The notes: generated by a model not told the origin, from the letters alone. 64,000 nucleotides of DNA from Paracoccaceae bacterium (GCA_014872875.1 WKFI01000010.1:1-64000), one strand, 5' to 3'; counted from the stretch's first letter, positions 1 to 9,538 are shown. Numbers and translations: made by a program.

Positions 1-72
1 AAGCGCTTCCAGTGCCTTCAGGAAAGCAGGCTCAACTTCCGGGTTGCCCCTGATATCAGCCAAACGAAACAT
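1..72 (-). CDS. 5' end of an unidentified gene (partial, cut by window edge)
   Basis: Reading the minus strand from an ATG at 72 gives 24 open codons to the window edge (starting MFRLADIRGNPE). This is too little to assign a family. The ribosome binding site is not obvious. The gene would be divergent from the permease gene that starts at 121, leaving under 50 bases between the two starts. It could also be a chance open stretch. Confidence 0.4.
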   Translation of the reverse strand, partial: MFRLADIRGNPEVEPAFLKALEAL

Positions 73-120
73 GGTTAGAATGCCGATCTCTGCATCCTTA
101 ATAGGAGGTTTGCTTCACAA

Positions 121-852
121 GTGATCGAGCGAACTCACTGTCAAGCTGCTTCGAGCCCAAGATCAGCTTCTGACGTTCATGCCGTGACAGACATCGGGTT
201 CGGTGTGATCGCAGGACCAGTCCTCTTGGTGACTATGGCAAGTGTCGGGGCCATTCAGGTTTCGATCGTTCTGAGCTTTCTTATTGCTCTGGTTCTGGCC
301 CCCATCACGATCCCAAGGGTACAGCAGCGGTTGCTTAAACCCTTGTTTGCCGGCGTTTGCCTCGGCTCTCCGCTTGGGGCTATCGCCTTTCTTACCGTCT
401 CGCTTGAGACGCTCAAGATCATTGCAGCACGTGTTGTCGGCTTTATGACTCTCGTCGCGGCTGGTGTCTTGTCCCGCTACCCGGTGTTCGAAGTGGACAC
501 CACCTCCCGTCGCGTCGGCGTGGGAGCAATTAGCGGTTTCCTGAACACTACTCTGGCCATGCCGGGACCTCCGATTGCCGCATACGCAACTGCGATCAAG
601 TCTGACAAGGCAACAATCCAGGCAACGACACTTGTGACGTTCTTGTTGGCGTATCCTGTTGCCTTTGCTGCCCAGACTTTCTTCATCGGGTTATCGGCTG
701 ATGCGCTGGCAGTCACATTGCGGTTGTTGGTGCCGACATTGGGTGGCGTTCTCGCAGGCCTCGCCGTAGGTAGCGTTTTGCCGAACTGGTTATTCAGGTT
801 CGCCACAATCACTTTCCTATCTCTAAGCGTCTTGATGTTGGTTCAGTCTTGA
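121..852 (+). CDS. TauE/SafE-family membrane permease
   Basis: A 243-residue, mostly hydrophobic protein. It carries the two glycine/proline-rich repeats typical of the TauE/SafE family: an N-terminal GFGVIAGP segment near residue 27, and GFLNTTLAMPGPP near residues 139-151. The family exports sulfite, sulfoacetate or other small organosulfonates, or acts as an anion permease; the substrate here is unknown. The GTG start is supported by AGGAGG at 103-108. The N-terminus before the first GFG motif is polar and rather long for the family, so a later start is possible. It stands alone, with no sulfonate genes beside it. Confidence 0.75.
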   Translation: MIERTHCQAASSPRSASDVHAVTDIGFGVIAGPVLLVTMASVGAIQVSIVLSFLIALVLAPITIPRVQQRLLKPLFAGVCLGSPLGAIAFLTVSLETLKIIAARVVGFMTLVAAGVLSRYPVFEVDTTSRRVGVGAISGFLNTTLAMPGPPIAAYATAIKSDKATIQATTLVTFLLAYPVAFAAQTFFIGLSADALAVTLRLLVPTLGGVLAGLAVGSVLPNWLFRFATITFLSLSVLMLVQS

Positions 853-896
853 AACTATGCGCACCACTTGGTTCCTAGTTGCACTGGATCGTTGCC

Positions 897-1290
897 AAAC
901 GACGCCTCAAAGCCGATTTCGGACTGAAAAAGACCACAACGAACGGTCGCTTTGTCCGAATTGCTGACATTGATGCATCAAGCAGCTAATGACCACTTTC
1001 TGTTCTTTATCAACCGATACCGCGCGTGTCATTTAGGTCGCCTTCGGGCTTTGAGCAGACGTTGGCGAAAAAAAACCACCAAGGTCGGCTTTGGGCCGAA
1101 GGCTCCAGGTGACTTCAGTTGGCCGAAAGTCGGGAAAGTCCGCATTGCAGACTTTGATGCATGCAGCATACGAATGACCAGTTTCCACACGGATTACAGC
1201 GCCCACGTCCGGCCCATAGCTGTCGTGCAAATCCTAAGCATCGAACAGCAGGAACGAGCCCATGTTGACCAATGCTGCGCACGACGCCAA
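897..1290. repeat. Intergenic repeat cluster (GTCGGCTTTGGGCC-type family)
   Basis: The 474-base gap between the permease and the next gene holds repeated, degraded elements. A unit around 959-1006 (with TTGATGCATC and AATGACCACTTTC) recurs imperfectly at 1143-1190. A GTCGGCTTTGGGCC core lies at about 1083. A GCAGGAACGAGCCC string at about 1249 recurs at about 10927. The stretch stays open in one frame and could be mistaken for an N-terminal extension of the downstream gene, but its composition and repetition argue against coding. Confidence 0.6.
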
Positions 1291-1326
1291 GCTCGGTTTG
1301 TATGGATTTACAAGTTGGAGACAGTT

Positions 1327-2070
1327 TTGAAACCGCTCATTTTCTCAGCCCTCCTCGCAGGTTTCCCCTTTACAGCGATTGCAGAACCGCTCTATCCGAA
1401 TTCTGTCGCGTCCAATGATCTTGACTTCATCCTGCCCGACGATCCCGGCGCGTGTTGGTCGATTGCTGCGAGCGGGCGCGGAAGAACAGAGATGTACGAC
1501 CCACGTCGCGACGCGCTCTTTACAGAGGGCGCATTTCATTTCGATGTGACTTTTCCCGACCAACGGATCCGTATCAATGTTCATCCCGGCGTCGGCAATC
1601 CACAACAACGCGCGAGGGAAGCCGCGGCGTCCGTTTCGCGCCTGCCGACCCAGATGAGAAACGCGTTGAAGCACGTGAACATCCTCGACGGCGACGGTGC
1701 GGCCTGGGAAGAAAGCCTGGGCGGGTTCTTTACACTTTACGATGAGCTGATGACGCGCCGCCTGGCGGAGCATGATCTTGATGAAACAGTCTTTCACGAG
1801 AGCGCGCATGTCGCACTTGATCCGATGTTTTCCGGCGATCGTGATTGGCGCTCAAGTCAGGCCAAGGACAGGGATTTCATCACGCAGTATGCGGCGGACA
1901 AACCAAACAAGGAAGACATTGCCGAAAGCGCGCTGTTCGTTTGGACGATGCTCCATCACCCAGGACGATTGCCCGCGGATGTCGAGGCGGCCGTGCGGGA
2001 CACAATCCCGAACCGTCTGGAGTACCTAAGTAATATGATGAAGGGATATGAACCGCCATCCTGCTCCTAA
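1327..2070 (+). CDS. Secreted zincin-like (HExxH) hypothetical protein
   Basis: A 247-residue protein with a probable signal peptide (about residues 1-19, hydrophobic, ending AIA-EP). A putative zinc-binding motif HESAHVALDP lies around residues 157-166, followed by acidic residues. This is the HExxH pattern of zincin metallopeptidases, so a periplasmic or secreted metalloprotease-like role is inferred; no substrate can be named. I place the start at TTG 1327 because GGAG (1317-1320) lies six bases upstream and the signal peptide begins there. The open frame runs further upstream, to 952, but that part is repeat-derived sequence. Confidence 0.65.
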   Translation: MKPLIFSALLAGFPFTAIAEPLYPNSVASNDLDFILPDDPGACWSIAASGRGRTEMYDPRRDALFTEGAFHFDVTFPDQRIRINVHPGVGNPQQRAREAAASVSRLPTQMRNALKHVNILDGDGAAWEESLGGFFTLYDELMTRRLAEHDLDETVFHESAHVALDPMFSGDRDWRSSQAKDRDFITQYAADKPNKEDIAESALFVWTMLHHPGRLPADVEAAVRDTIPNRLEYLSNMMKGYEPPSCS

Positions 2071-2240
2071 TGAACATATGCTCAGGTTCCTCAAAACGGA
2101 TACTGACGCAACCGACGTGGAAACCTAGGAAATCCGCGAAGCCGCCATTGCTTCAGACCGCAGCGCTTTGGGTGGCCAGACGTCGGCAATGCGGACCAAG
2201 CTGCCGTTCGCAAACTACTCATTTCCAACAAACTGGGAAA

Positions 2241-2274
2241 TTGAGGCAAGGTGCCATAATCCACCTTGCCTTAA
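2241..2274. terminator. Bidirectional terminator-like hairpin
   Basis: A near-perfect 13-bp stem (TTGAGGCAAGGTG pairing with CACCTTGCCTTAA, one G-T pair) encloses an 8-base loop. It sits between the convergent zincin-like gene (ends 2070) and alkylsulfatase gene (ends 2281), as expected for a shared terminator. There is no long T-run on either side. Confidence 0.6.
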
Positions 2275-2280
2275 GCTGAG

Positions 2281-4383
2281 TTATTCCGGGATTGTAGCTC
2301 CTGGAACAGCCTCATAAGCATTGGATGCCACTACTTGGGCCTCCCCAGTCGAGGTGCCGGGCAAGATCTCGAACAGTGGGTCAAAGTCAACCATGGTCGA
2401 GGCAAGTTGCGCTAACACACTCGGATCGCCTTCAACCGTAGCAGTGCCATCTGCAATCTGCTGCTCCAGCTCCACCGCACCCATCATCGTCATTTCGAGG
2501 TCTGAGCGATTGATCACAAGCGTCAGGTCCGGATCGTTCGCTTGATACCCCTCGATATTGGTCAGGGTGGCATTTTCCAGTTCGATGATGAACTTCTCTC
2601 CATTGTCCGGTGTGACCAAGTTGATGGTGAACCGCATGCCTTCGGCTTTGCGGCTGTCCATCTTGATGCCAAGGTAGTTCAGGAACAGCTCCGTGGACAT
2701 TGCGCGGATTACGTCGGGGCTGGTCGAACTGACCGTCGGCGCATCCGAAATGCCGGATCGCAACTCATATGCACCTGAAAGGAAGCTGTTGCGCAGCCCC
2801 GGGTTTTCTTGCTGGTAACCAAGCTGTTCGTAGCAGTCTGCCAGAAGGTCGCGGGCCGGTTGATTGTCGGTCTCGGCGAGGAACAACCTATTTAGTAACT
2901 CAGCGGCCATCATATACTCGCCTTCCGCAAAAAGTTCCTGCCCCTTGGCAATGATTTTGTCCGAACCACCCATCATCTCGACATAGAGCGGCGCTGAGGC
3001 TTCGGGTGATGGCGGGATAAGTGTGGCCGGATTGGCATCCCAGAACCCTAGGTAGCGTTGGATGACACCCCGGCTGTTGTGTTGTGGTGAGCCGTGATAG
3101 CCGCGACAATGCCATTCGTTCTGAAGGCTCTTAGGCATTTCATAGACATTGTGGATCTGGTTGATCGTCACGCCCTGGTTGGCAAAATGTAGCACCTGGT
3201 TATTGAAGTGTGCGTACATGTCGCGCTGCGCCCGCATCACCTCTTGGATGCGGTCATTGCCCCAACGTGGCCAGTGGTGGGACTGGAACATCACTTCCGC
3301 TTCCTCACCGAACAGATGCAGCGCACGTGAGATATACTTCGACCAGCGCAGCGGATCGCGAACAGGTGCTCCGCGCAGTGTGTAAATGTTATGGAGTGTG
3401 CCGGTAATGTTCTCGGCCATCCACAACGCTTTCATACCGGGGATATAGGTGTTCATGTTCGAGGGCGCTTCGGTGCCGGGCGTGTTCTGGAACACCATGG
3501 GTACACCATCAACGTCAATGTACTCGATGTCTTCTTCGATGATCTTGGTCGGTGCGATCAGGCCCAACGCGCCGAACGAAACACGGTGCCCAAGTCCCTG
3601 CCCGGCAAAACCGAATGGGTTGATCGGAAGCTGCTGCCCGTACTGATAGGACAGCCGCCGGTTCATCGCGTTTCCGGCATACACGTTCTCTGAGATCGTG
3701 AACTCCATAAAATCACGAGGCGCAATGATCTCGACCTTGCCAGCGCGGACGTCAGCCTCATCCACGATACCGCGCACGCCACCCCAGTGGTCTCCGTGTG
3801 AATGTGAGTAGATTACTGCCGTTACAGGCAAACCTTCCCCCACATGCTCCTGGAAAAGGTTCCACGCCGCCCGCGCAGGTTCCCCACTCAACAGCGGGTC
3901 GATGACGATCCACCCTTTTTCACCGCGCACGAAAGATATATCTGACAGGTCGAACCCGCGCACCTGATAGATGCCGGGAACCACCTCATAGAGGCCATAG
4001 TTCTGATTGAGACGTGAGATACGTTGCAGCGAGGGGTGGATGCTTGGCCAGTCCTTGTCCTCGTCGAAAAAGCGGAAGCTCGCCATGTCCCAGGCAACGT
4101 TGCCCGCGTCGGCCATGATCGTGTCCTCAGGCATCTGTGCTATGAAACCGCGGGCCTGTTCGTCGAAGTCACGGGTGTCCGAGAATGGCAACGCTTCGCG
4201 TGCATCGGCCAAGATTTTCAGTGTGTGCTCCGTCGGCGCCTTACCTCTAGGATGAAAATGCCCTTCAGCCGGTGTGGCGGTTTGGGCATGCGCCGACCCC
4301 TCTTCGGAAATGAATGTTGGCGCGACGGCAAAAGCGGCTCCCATCGCCGGAACGGTTTTCATGAAATCACGTCGGGTCGTCAT
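2281..4383 (-). CDS. Tat-exported linear primary-alkylsulfatase (SdsA1/BDS1 type)
   Basis: A 700-residue protein of the metallo-beta-lactamase-fold alkylsulfatase family, which hydrolyses alkyl sulfate esters such as SDS to alcohol and sulfate. It has a twin-arginine signal (TTRRDFMKT, cleavage probably near AHAQ at 31-34). The metal motif HSHGDHWGG lies at 194-202. Downstream come the alkylsulfatase dimerisation segment (about 420-560) and a C-terminal SCP2-like sterol-carrier domain (about 580-690). The start at 4383 is chosen for the Tat motif and a GGGAGGGG site just upstream; an open extension to 4584 is repeat sequence. Export implies periplasmic action. It is monocistronic. Confidence 0.9.
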   Translation of the reverse strand: MTTRRDFMKTVPAMGAAFAVAPTFISEEGSAHAQTATPAEGHFHPRGKAPTEHTLKILADAREALPFSDTRDFDEQARGFIAQMPEDTIMADAGNVAWDMASFRFFDEDKDWPSIHPSLQRISRLNQNYGLYEVVPGIYQVRGFDLSDISFVRGEKGWIVIDPLLSGEPARAAWNLFQEHVGEGLPVTAVIYSHSHGDHWGGVRGIVDEADVRAGKVEIIAPRDFMEFTISENVYAGNAMNRRLSYQYGQQLPINPFGFAGQGLGHRVSFGALGLIAPTKIIEEDIEYIDVDGVPMVFQNTPGTEAPSNMNTYIPGMKALWMAENITGTLHNIYTLRGAPVRDPLRWSKYISRALHLFGEEAEVMFQSHHWPRWGNDRIQEVMRAQRDMYAHFNNQVLHFANQGVTINQIHNVYEMPKSLQNEWHCRGYHGSPQHNSRGVIQRYLGFWDANPATLIPPSPEASAPLYVEMMGGSDKIIAKGQELFAEGEYMMAAELLNRLFLAETDNQPARDLLADCYEQLGYQQENPGLRNSFLSGAYELRSGISDAPTVSSTSPDVIRAMSTELFLNYLGIKMDSRKAEGMRFTINLVTPDNGEKFIIELENATLTNIEGYQANDPDLTLVINRSDLEMTMMGAVELEQQIADGTATVEGDPSVLAQLASTMVDFDPLFEILPGTSTGEAQVVASNAYEAVPGATIPE

Positions 4384-4900
4384 AAGTAATCCCCTCCCAA
4401 TTACTTCTGGATTGGAGAAGACTGCGGTGCACTTAGTTTCGGCGCCTTGATCCATGACAAACAAATTCGAATTTTGAAATGTCTGGTTTGGGCTCGATCC
4501 GGACGTCCGCTGCATCTGGCCTTGGGCGCCATTGAATGGCAGGTGCAGCAAAAGTCTGCTTTGAGCCCAAAGCGAACGTCGCAATTTTGTGTCCTGCGTG
4601 CTCCCAGCGGAGAGACTTCAGCAAAAGCACGAACACCCATGGTGCAGCAGCATCGTTTCCTAGCTTTGGTGCATCACCCGGAAACATCAGAGGGCGAAAC
4701 TCGGGGAGCGCAAAAAACCCGCCCCGAAAAACGGCGCGGTCACATAGAGTTGTCTGACTTAGCCTGGGGCACGTCCTTTGCCGACAGCAGGTGAGTGAAG
4801 AACAAACACAACACACAGACGAACAAAAAATGAAAGACCGCACTTTCGGCCTCTCCACTGGGCTTCAGGTGCCGACAGTTGGGTATCTTCGTTCTTGGGG
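4384..4900. repeat. Intergenic region with GTCTGCTTTGAGCCC-type repeat
   Basis: A 517-base gap between the alkylsulfatase start and the end of ureG. At 4554-4577 lies an imperfect palindrome (GTCTGCTTTG, AGCC, CAAAGCGAAC) of the same family as elements near 1083 and 10883, with flanking related sequence at about 4484-4640. The rest (about 4690-4900) is AC-rich with no convincing gene. The alkylsulfatase promoter should lie in the lower part of this region. Confidence 0.5.
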
Positions 4901-5530
4901 CTAACTCAATTCTGAAATAGCCAAGCCACCCTGCTTTACCAGAAGGTCAACAATTGCGCCGACCCCTTTTTTGTTGCGAAGGGACGAAAACAAAAACGGG
5001 CGTCCTGCGCGCATTCTGGTTGCATCTCTTTCCATGACCTCCAGTGACGCGCCAACATGAGGCGCCAGGTCGGTTTTGTTTATGACCAGGATGTCGGATT
5101 TTGTTATTGCCGGTCCGCCTTTTCGTGGGATTTCCTCGCCAGCGGCAACGTCAATCACATAGATTGTGAGGTCCGCGAGCTCTGGGCTGAAAGTGGCAGA
5201 CAGGTTGTCGCCGCCGCTTTCGATAAGAACAATATCGAGATCGGGATGACGGTCCTGCATCTCAGCGACCGCTGCCAGGTTGATCGAGGCGTCCTCTCGG
5301 ATCGCTGTATGTGGGCAACCGCCCGTTTCGACTCCGATAATCCTGTCTTGGGGAAGAATCTGCATGCGAACCAATGCTTCAGCATCCTCCTGCGTGTAAA
5401 TGTCATTGGTGATGACACCCACCGAACAGATGTCGCGCAGGGCTTCGGACAAGGCAGCGGTCAAAGTGGTCTTTCCGGCTCCAACCGGACCACCGATGCC
5501 AACGCGAAGAGGGCCGTTCATACTGCTCAT
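4901..5530 (-). CDS. ureG: Urease accessory GTPase UreG
   Basis: A 209-residue SIMIBI-class GTPase that couples GTP hydrolysis to nickel delivery into apo-urease with UreD, UreF and UreE. A P-loop GPVGAGKT lies at residues 14-21, followed by the CPHTAIRED metal-binding segment and the ESGGDNL motif. The start at 5530 overlaps the ureF stop in an ATGA junction; an alternative ATG lies nine bases further in. It is the last gene of the urease operon. Length and motifs are intact. Confidence 0.95.
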   Translation of the reverse strand: MSSMNGPLRVGIGGPVGAGKTTLTAALSEALRDICSVGVITNDIYTQEDAEALVRMQILPQDRIIGVETGGCPHTAIREDASINLAAVAEMQDRHPDLDIVLIESGGDNLSATFSPELADLTIYVIDVAAGEEIPRKGGPAITKSDILVINKTDLAPHVGASLEVMERDATRMRAGRPFLFSSLRNKKGVGAIVDLLVKQGGLAISELS

Positions 5531-6174
5531 GTCCGGAATATCCTTGAATATTGTGTTTCGTGTTTCATCGACGCGATGTCCGTCAGGAACGCTGTCGAGC
5601 TCAATTCTTCCAAGCCTGCCATTTGGGCTTTTTCGGCGATCTGAGCGCAAAGCGGTGTCAAATCACGTATCAGCCTCTGAGAGTCGGTTTGGCCCAGCGG
5701 CACCAGGCGCGTTGCACAGGCGACCAAGCTGCTTGCGAAGGCTTGTAGATACATCTTTGTCGTCAATAGTACGGGAAGGCCCTGCAGATGTGCGGCGTGG
5801 CCTACCGAAACCGGATAGGCGTACTTTCGGATGTCTAGATCCCAGACATCTCCTGTGATGGTCCCAAATGCCTGTCCCAGCAGTTCGGTTTCCATTTTTC
5901 TTTCGGATGACGCGCAAATGGCCCGCGCCTTGGCATCAATGGCGATAAGGTCATCTTGATCCAGCGCGTTGTAGGCGGACACTAGGAACAGAGCGTCATT
6001 CCATCCAGATCCATGTTCCAGCGCATCCGAAATCCAAGCTTCGGTGTCTTGCGAACCGGTGACAGCTCCCGCGTCAATTGCAGCTTCCAGCCCATGAGAA
6101 TAGGCAAACCCCCCTACGGGATATGCCGGAGACAACCACTGGGTCAGCGTCAGGATATCAGCGTCAGTGGGCAT
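5527..6174 (-). CDS. ureF: Urease accessory protein UreF
   Basis: A 215-residue, largely helical urease chaperone subunit. The family N-terminal signature is clear ([21 protein letters not shown], around residues 8-28). UreF bridges UreD-bound urease and UreG during nickel insertion. I prefer the ATG at 6174, which overlaps the ureE stop by 11 bases; an in-frame ATG at 6198 lies deeper inside ureE and would add eight residues. It is translationally coupled to ureG by a 4-base overlap. Confidence 0.93.
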   Translation of the reverse strand: MPTDADILTLTQWLSPAYPVGGFAYSHGLEAAIDAGAVTGSQDTEAWISDALEHGSGWNDALFLVSAYNALDQDDLIAIDAKARAICASSERKMETELLGQAFGTITGDVWDLDIRKYAYPVSVGHAAHLQGLPVLLTTKMYLQAFASSLVACATRLVPLGQTDSQRLIRDLTPLCAQIAEKAQMAGLEELSSTAFLTDIASMKHETQYSRIFRT

Positions 6175-6616
6175 GGCCGTGCGTCCTGCCGTGGCCATAG
6201 GCCCCGCCTTCGGGCGTGAACGGTTCGTGCACCTCCCGCACCGAGGCTCCGATTTTCAGAAGCATGTCTCGGATCACATGATCGACCTGGATCAGCAGAC
6301 GGCTCATCTCGATTTGGCAGGGCGTGTGGCGATTGCCGATATGCCAGGCAATACGCGTCAGGTCCGGGGCCTTTACCTCCAGCAACGCTTCGGGTGCAGC
6401 CTGTATTTCCACTTCGCGACCGTCGTCCAGAACCAACGCGCCGCCGTGGTTCAACGAAGTCGTTTGCGCCAGATCGACGAGAATCTGTTCGCCACTTTCG
6501 CAGGTCAGAACCTTGCGACGCAAGAAACGGTCATCATAGGTCAACGACAGGCAGTCTGCTGGGTCGCTGTGCGTGTGATCCGAATACTGACGCGCGGTAC
6601 AGAGCAGGGCGTTCAT
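6164..6616 (-). CDS. ureE: Urease nickel metallochaperone UreE
   Basis: A 150-residue UreE. The N-terminal peptide-binding domain covers about 1-70. The C-terminal metal-binding domain ends in a short His-rich tail ([10 protein letters not shown], residues 141-150) expected to bind nickel. UreE hands nickel to UreG. The gene follows the DUF1127 gene after a 28-base gap and overlaps ureF. The His tail is shorter than in enterobacterial UreE. Confidence 0.92.
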   Translation of the reverse strand: MNALLCTARQYSDHTHSDPADCLSLTYDDRFLRRKVLTCESGEQILVDLAQTTSLNHGGALVLDDGREVEIQAAPEALLEVKAPDLTRIAWHIGNRHTPCQIEMSRLLIQVDHVIRDMLLKIGASVREVHEPFTPEGGAYGHGRTHGHAH

Positions 6617-6644
6617 TTGATCGCCTCCACTGTACCGGGATGGA

Positions 6645-6869
6645 TCAGAGCCAGATCGAGTCCGCGAACACCCGATGCACGATCTGATCGCGTTTCAGGC
6701 CGCGTTTTTCCAGCTCTTCGTCGCTGAGCGATTGCAGGAATTCGATTTGTCGGACGCGCGACCGAGCTTCGCCCAAGCTGATCAGTGCCGCGTAAATTGA
6801 CGACCCGATGGATGCGATCAAACCGGGCAGTGAAATGCGTGTGCGTGTTTGTACTGTTGAGTGTGCCAT
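6645..6869 (-). CDS. DUF1127 small basic protein inside the urease operon
   Basis: A 74-residue protein with an N-terminal amphipathic/hydrophobic stretch and the C-terminal DUF1127 (YjiS-like) signature LSDEELEKRGLKRDQI at about residues 50-65. Members of this family are small proteins, some of them linked to RNA-based regulation of phosphate or carbon metabolism; function here is unknown. The ATG at 6869 has GAGG upstream. It lies between ureC (ends 6991) and ureE (starts 6616) on the same strand, an unusual place for it. The 121-base gap after ureC could hold its own promoter. Confidence 0.8.
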   Translation of the reverse strand: MAHSTVQTRTRISLPGLIASIGSSIYAALISLGEARSRVRQIEFLQSLSDEELEKRGLKRDQIVHRVFADSIWL

Positions 6870-6990
6870 TTGGACCCTCGTAAACGTTGGTCCTCCCATG
6901 CGGTTTAATATTTGTCATGTCAGCCTCACTGAGTAGTGCGTGTTTGCTCATGGCTACGTTGCGTGTGCTGCAATGCAGCGCAATTATTAG

Positions 6991-8751
6991 TCAGAACAAA
7001 AAGTATCGTTGTGCCATTGGCAGCGTTTCGGCGGGTTGGCAGGTCAGTAATTCGCCATCTGCTCGGACCTCGTAGGTTTCCGGATCGACTTCGACATGCG
7101 GCGTCGTGTTGTTCAACAGCAGATCCTGCTTGCCGATCTCCCGCGTGTTTTGGACGGCGACGGTCTGCTTGGCCAATCCCAGTGTTTCACTGATCCCGTC
7201 CGCATGGGCCGCCTGCGAGACAAAGGTGATGGCCGAGTTTTCTACCGACCGTCCGTAAGCGCCAAACATCGGCCGACTGTAAACCGGCTGCGGTGTGGGG
7301 ATAGACGCGTTGGGATCGCCCATCTGGGCGCAGGCGATGGTGCCACCCAGCAAAACCATCTCGGGCTTCACCCCGAAAAAGGCTGGGTTCCACAGGACCA
7401 GATCCGCGCGTTTACCTTCTTCGATGCTGCCGATCTCGTGGCTGAGACCATGAGCAATGGCCGGGTTGATCGTGTATTTGGCGATATAGCGGCGGACGCG
7501 GAAGTTGTCGTTTTCTCCGGTTTCCTCGGGTAGACGCCCGCGCTGTTTCTTCATCTTGTCGGCGGTTTGCCACGTGCGGATCAACACCTCTCCAACCCGG
7601 CCCATGGCCTGACTGTCGGATGCGATGATCGAGAACGCGCCCATGTCGTGCAGGATATCCTCGGCCGCAATGGTTTCACGCCGGATGCGGCTTTCTGCAA
7701 AGGCCACGTCCTCGGGGATGGATTTGTCGAGGTGGTGGCAGACCATCAGCATATCCAGATGTTCCTCGACCGTGTTCACTGTGAAGGGTCGCGTGGGGTT
7801 TGTGGATGAGGGCAGAACGTGGTTCTCGCCACAGATCTTGATGATGTCCGGGGCGTGGCCGCCACCCGCGCCTTCGGTGTGAAACGCATGGATTGTGCGG
7901 CCTTTCATGGCGGCCACAGTGTTTTCAACAAATCCGGATTCGTTCAGCGTATCCGTATGGATCATCACCTGAACATCCATCGCGTCGGCCACCGACAGGC
8001 AGCAATCGATGGCAGCAGGGGTGGTACCCCAATCCTCGTGCAGCTTCAGCGCGCAGGCCCCGGCCTTGACCTGTTCTTCGAGCGCGGCGGGCAGCGAAGC
8101 GTTGCCCTTGCCCGCGAAGGCCAGATTCATCGGGAAAGCATCCGCCGCCTGCAACATCCGCCCGATATGCCAAGGACCGGGAGTGCACGTGGTCGCCAGT
8201 GTTCCATGCGCCGGACCGGTACCGCCGCCCAGCATGGTGGTCAGGCCGGAATGCAGCGCGTCTTCGATCTGTTGCGGGCAAATAAAGTGGATATGGCTAT
8301 CGAACCCGCCCGCCGTCAGGATGCGACCCTCTCCTGCAATTGCCTCGGTCCCAGGGCCTATGATGATGTCCACGCCAGGCTGCGTATCGGGGTTGCCGGC
8401 CTTCCCGATCTTGGCGATACGCCCGCCCTTCAACCCAACATCCGCTTTATAGATACCGGAATAATCGACGATCAGCGCGTTGGTGATGACCGTATCCACA
8501 GCACCTTCGGTACGGGTGGCTTGAGATTGCCCCATCCCATCGCGAATGACCTTGCCTCCACCGAACTTCACCTCTTCCCCATAGACATCTTCGCGGTGTC
8601 CGGTTTCGCTGAAACGCGCAGCCGTTGCACGCTCAACGATCAGGTCGTTCTCGACCTCGATGAACAGATCGGTATCTGCTAATCGTACTTTGTCACCGAC
8701 CGTGGGGCCGAACATGGACGCATAGTCACTTCGGCTGATCTTGCCCGGCAT
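6991..8751 (-). CDS. ureC: Urease alpha subunit (catalytic)
   Basis: A 586-residue catalytic subunit that hydrolyses urea to ammonia and carbamate at a dinickel centre. Visible active-site elements: HIH at 153-155, the carbamylated lysine K236 in LKLHEDWG with H238, MIHTDT with H265, the flap MVCHHLD with the mobile Cys-His, and SDSQAMGR holding the metal-binding Asp. It ends with the family C-terminus PMAQRYFLF. Relative to the Klebsiella-type sequence there is an insertion of about 17 residues at 38-56, just before [10 protein letters not shown], which explains the extra length. It overlaps ureB by 26 bases. Confidence 0.97.
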   Translation of the reverse strand: MPGKISRSDYASMFGPTVGDKVRLADTDLFIEVENDLIVERATAARFSETGHREDVYGEEVKFGGGKVIRDGMGQSQATRTEGAVDTVITNALIVDYSGIYKADVGLKGGRIAKIGKAGNPDTQPGVDIIIGPGTEAIAGEGRILTAGGFDSHIHFICPQQIEDALHSGLTTMLGGGTGPAHGTLATTCTPGPWHIGRMLQAADAFPMNLAFAGKGNASLPAALEEQVKAGACALKLHEDWGTTPAAIDCCLSVADAMDVQVMIHTDTLNESGFVENTVAAMKGRTIHAFHTEGAGGGHAPDIIKICGENHVLPSSTNPTRPFTVNTVEEHLDMLMVCHHLDKSIPEDVAFAESRIRRETIAAEDILHDMGAFSIIASDSQAMGRVGEVLIRTWQTADKMKKQRGRLPEETGENDNFRVRRYIAKYTINPAIAHGLSHEIGSIEEGKRADLVLWNPAFFGVKPEMVLLGGTIACAQMGDPNASIPTPQPVYSRPMFGAYGRSVENSAITFVSQAAHADGISETLGLAKQTVAVQNTREIGKQDLLLNNTTPHVEVDPETYEVRADGELLTCQPAETLPMAQRYFLF

Positions 8752-9058
8752 CTTTCAGAGCCCCCATGATGTGCATATTGAAACCGTAGATGTGGCGGCG
8801 CCCGTCAAATGGCACCAGTATGACTTCGCGAGTCTGGCCTGGTTCAAATCGCACGGCTGTCCCTGCGGGGATGTCCAATCGCATCCCCAAGGCCGCGTAG
8901 CGATCAAAATCCAGGGCGGAATTCGCTTCAGCAAAATGGTAGTGGCTGCCGACCTGCACCGGTCGGTCTCCGGTATTGGCGACGACAACAAGACGACTGC
9001 TGCGTCCCGCGTTCAGCGTCAGTGACCCCTCGGCGGGTATGATCTCACCGGGGATCAT
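8726..9058 (-). CDS. ureB: Urease beta subunit
   Basis: A 110-residue structural beta subunit with the typical start MIPGEI, the [10 protein letters not shown] motif and a C-terminal RHIYGFN segment. It is a separate gene, as is usual in proteobacteria with three-subunit urease. The start codon overlaps the stop of the upstream 53-residue peptide gene (ATGA), so the two are probably translationally coupled. It overlaps the ureC start by 26 bases. Confidence 0.95.
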   Translation of the reverse strand: MIPGEIIPAEGSLTLNAGRSSRLVVVANTGDRPVQVGSHYHFAEANSALDFDRYAALGMRLDIPAGTAVRFEPGQTREVILVPFDGRRHIYGFNMHIMGALKDAGQDQPK

Positions 9059-9216
9059 TTCGGCAGTTTCATGATCACTGTGATGGCGATGACCGCGATC
9101 AATGCCAGCCCGGCTGCAAGCAGGGCGTAATCGCTGCCATGAGCATGGATGTGGGTATCCGTATGGGCCAAGGCCGGACCAGCCAGAATAAGTGCGGGAA
9201 ACAGCATGCGATACAT
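9055..9216 (-). CDS. 53-residue His-rich membrane peptide between ureA and ureB
   Basis: A small gene encoding [18 protein letters not shown], then a His-rich stretch ([10 protein letters not shown]), then one transmembrane helix (about residues 30-49) and a short basic tail. It looks like a signal peptide or first helix, a periplasmic metal-binding loop and a membrane anchor. The strong ribosome site AGAGGAG lies seven bases upstream. Its stop overlaps the ureB start (ATGA), and it begins 19 bases after the ureA stop. The His-rich start resembles the N-terminus of HupE/UreJ nickel permeases, but the rest of such a permease is missing. A nickel-related role is a guess. Confidence 0.75.
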   Translation of the reverse strand: MYRMLFPALILAGPALAHTDTHIHAHGSDYALLAAGLALIAVIAITVIMKLPK

Positions 9217-9234
9217 GGGAAACTCCTCTGCGGT

Positions 9235-9537
9235 TCAGCGAATTGGGTTGTGGACGGTCACAAGCTTGGTTCCATCCGGGAAAGTGGCTTCGACCTGCAC
9301 CTCGTGGATCATCTCGGGCACGCCTTCCATGCATTGGTCGCGGGTGATCACTTCAGCCCCGGCCTGCATCATATCGGCGACTGAACAGCCATCGCGCGCA
9401 CCTTCGACCACGGCGTCGGTTATCAGGGCGATGGCCTCGGGGTGGTTCAGTTTGACGCCGCGGGCCAGCCGTTTGCGCGCCACATCGGCGGCCATGGCAA
9501 CCAGCAGTTTGTCTTTTTCACGAGGGGTCAGGTTCAT
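9235..9537 (-). CDS. ureA: Urease gamma subunit
   Basis: A 100-residue structural gamma subunit, full length. It starts [12 protein letters not shown] and carries the family segments [10 protein letters not shown] and GCSVADMM, ending VTVHNPIR. It starts one base after the ureD stop and is followed by the small His-rich peptide gene rather than directly by ureB. Confidence 0.96.
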   Translation of the reverse strand: MNLTPREKDKLLVAMAADVARKRLARGVKLNHPEAIALITDAVVEGARDGCSVADMMQAGAEVITRDQCMEGVPEMIHEVQVEATFPDGTKLVTVHNPIR

Positions 9538-9538
9538 C

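Noticed and set aside
952-1326. Extension of the zincin-like gene upstream to 952
   Set aside because: The extra 125 codons consist of repeat sequence, whereas a ribosome site and signal peptide mark TTG 1327 as the start.
4384-4584. Extension of the alkylsulfatase upstream to 4584
   Set aside because: The added residues are repeat-derived and would bury the Tat signal; ATG 4383 has an excellent ribosome site.
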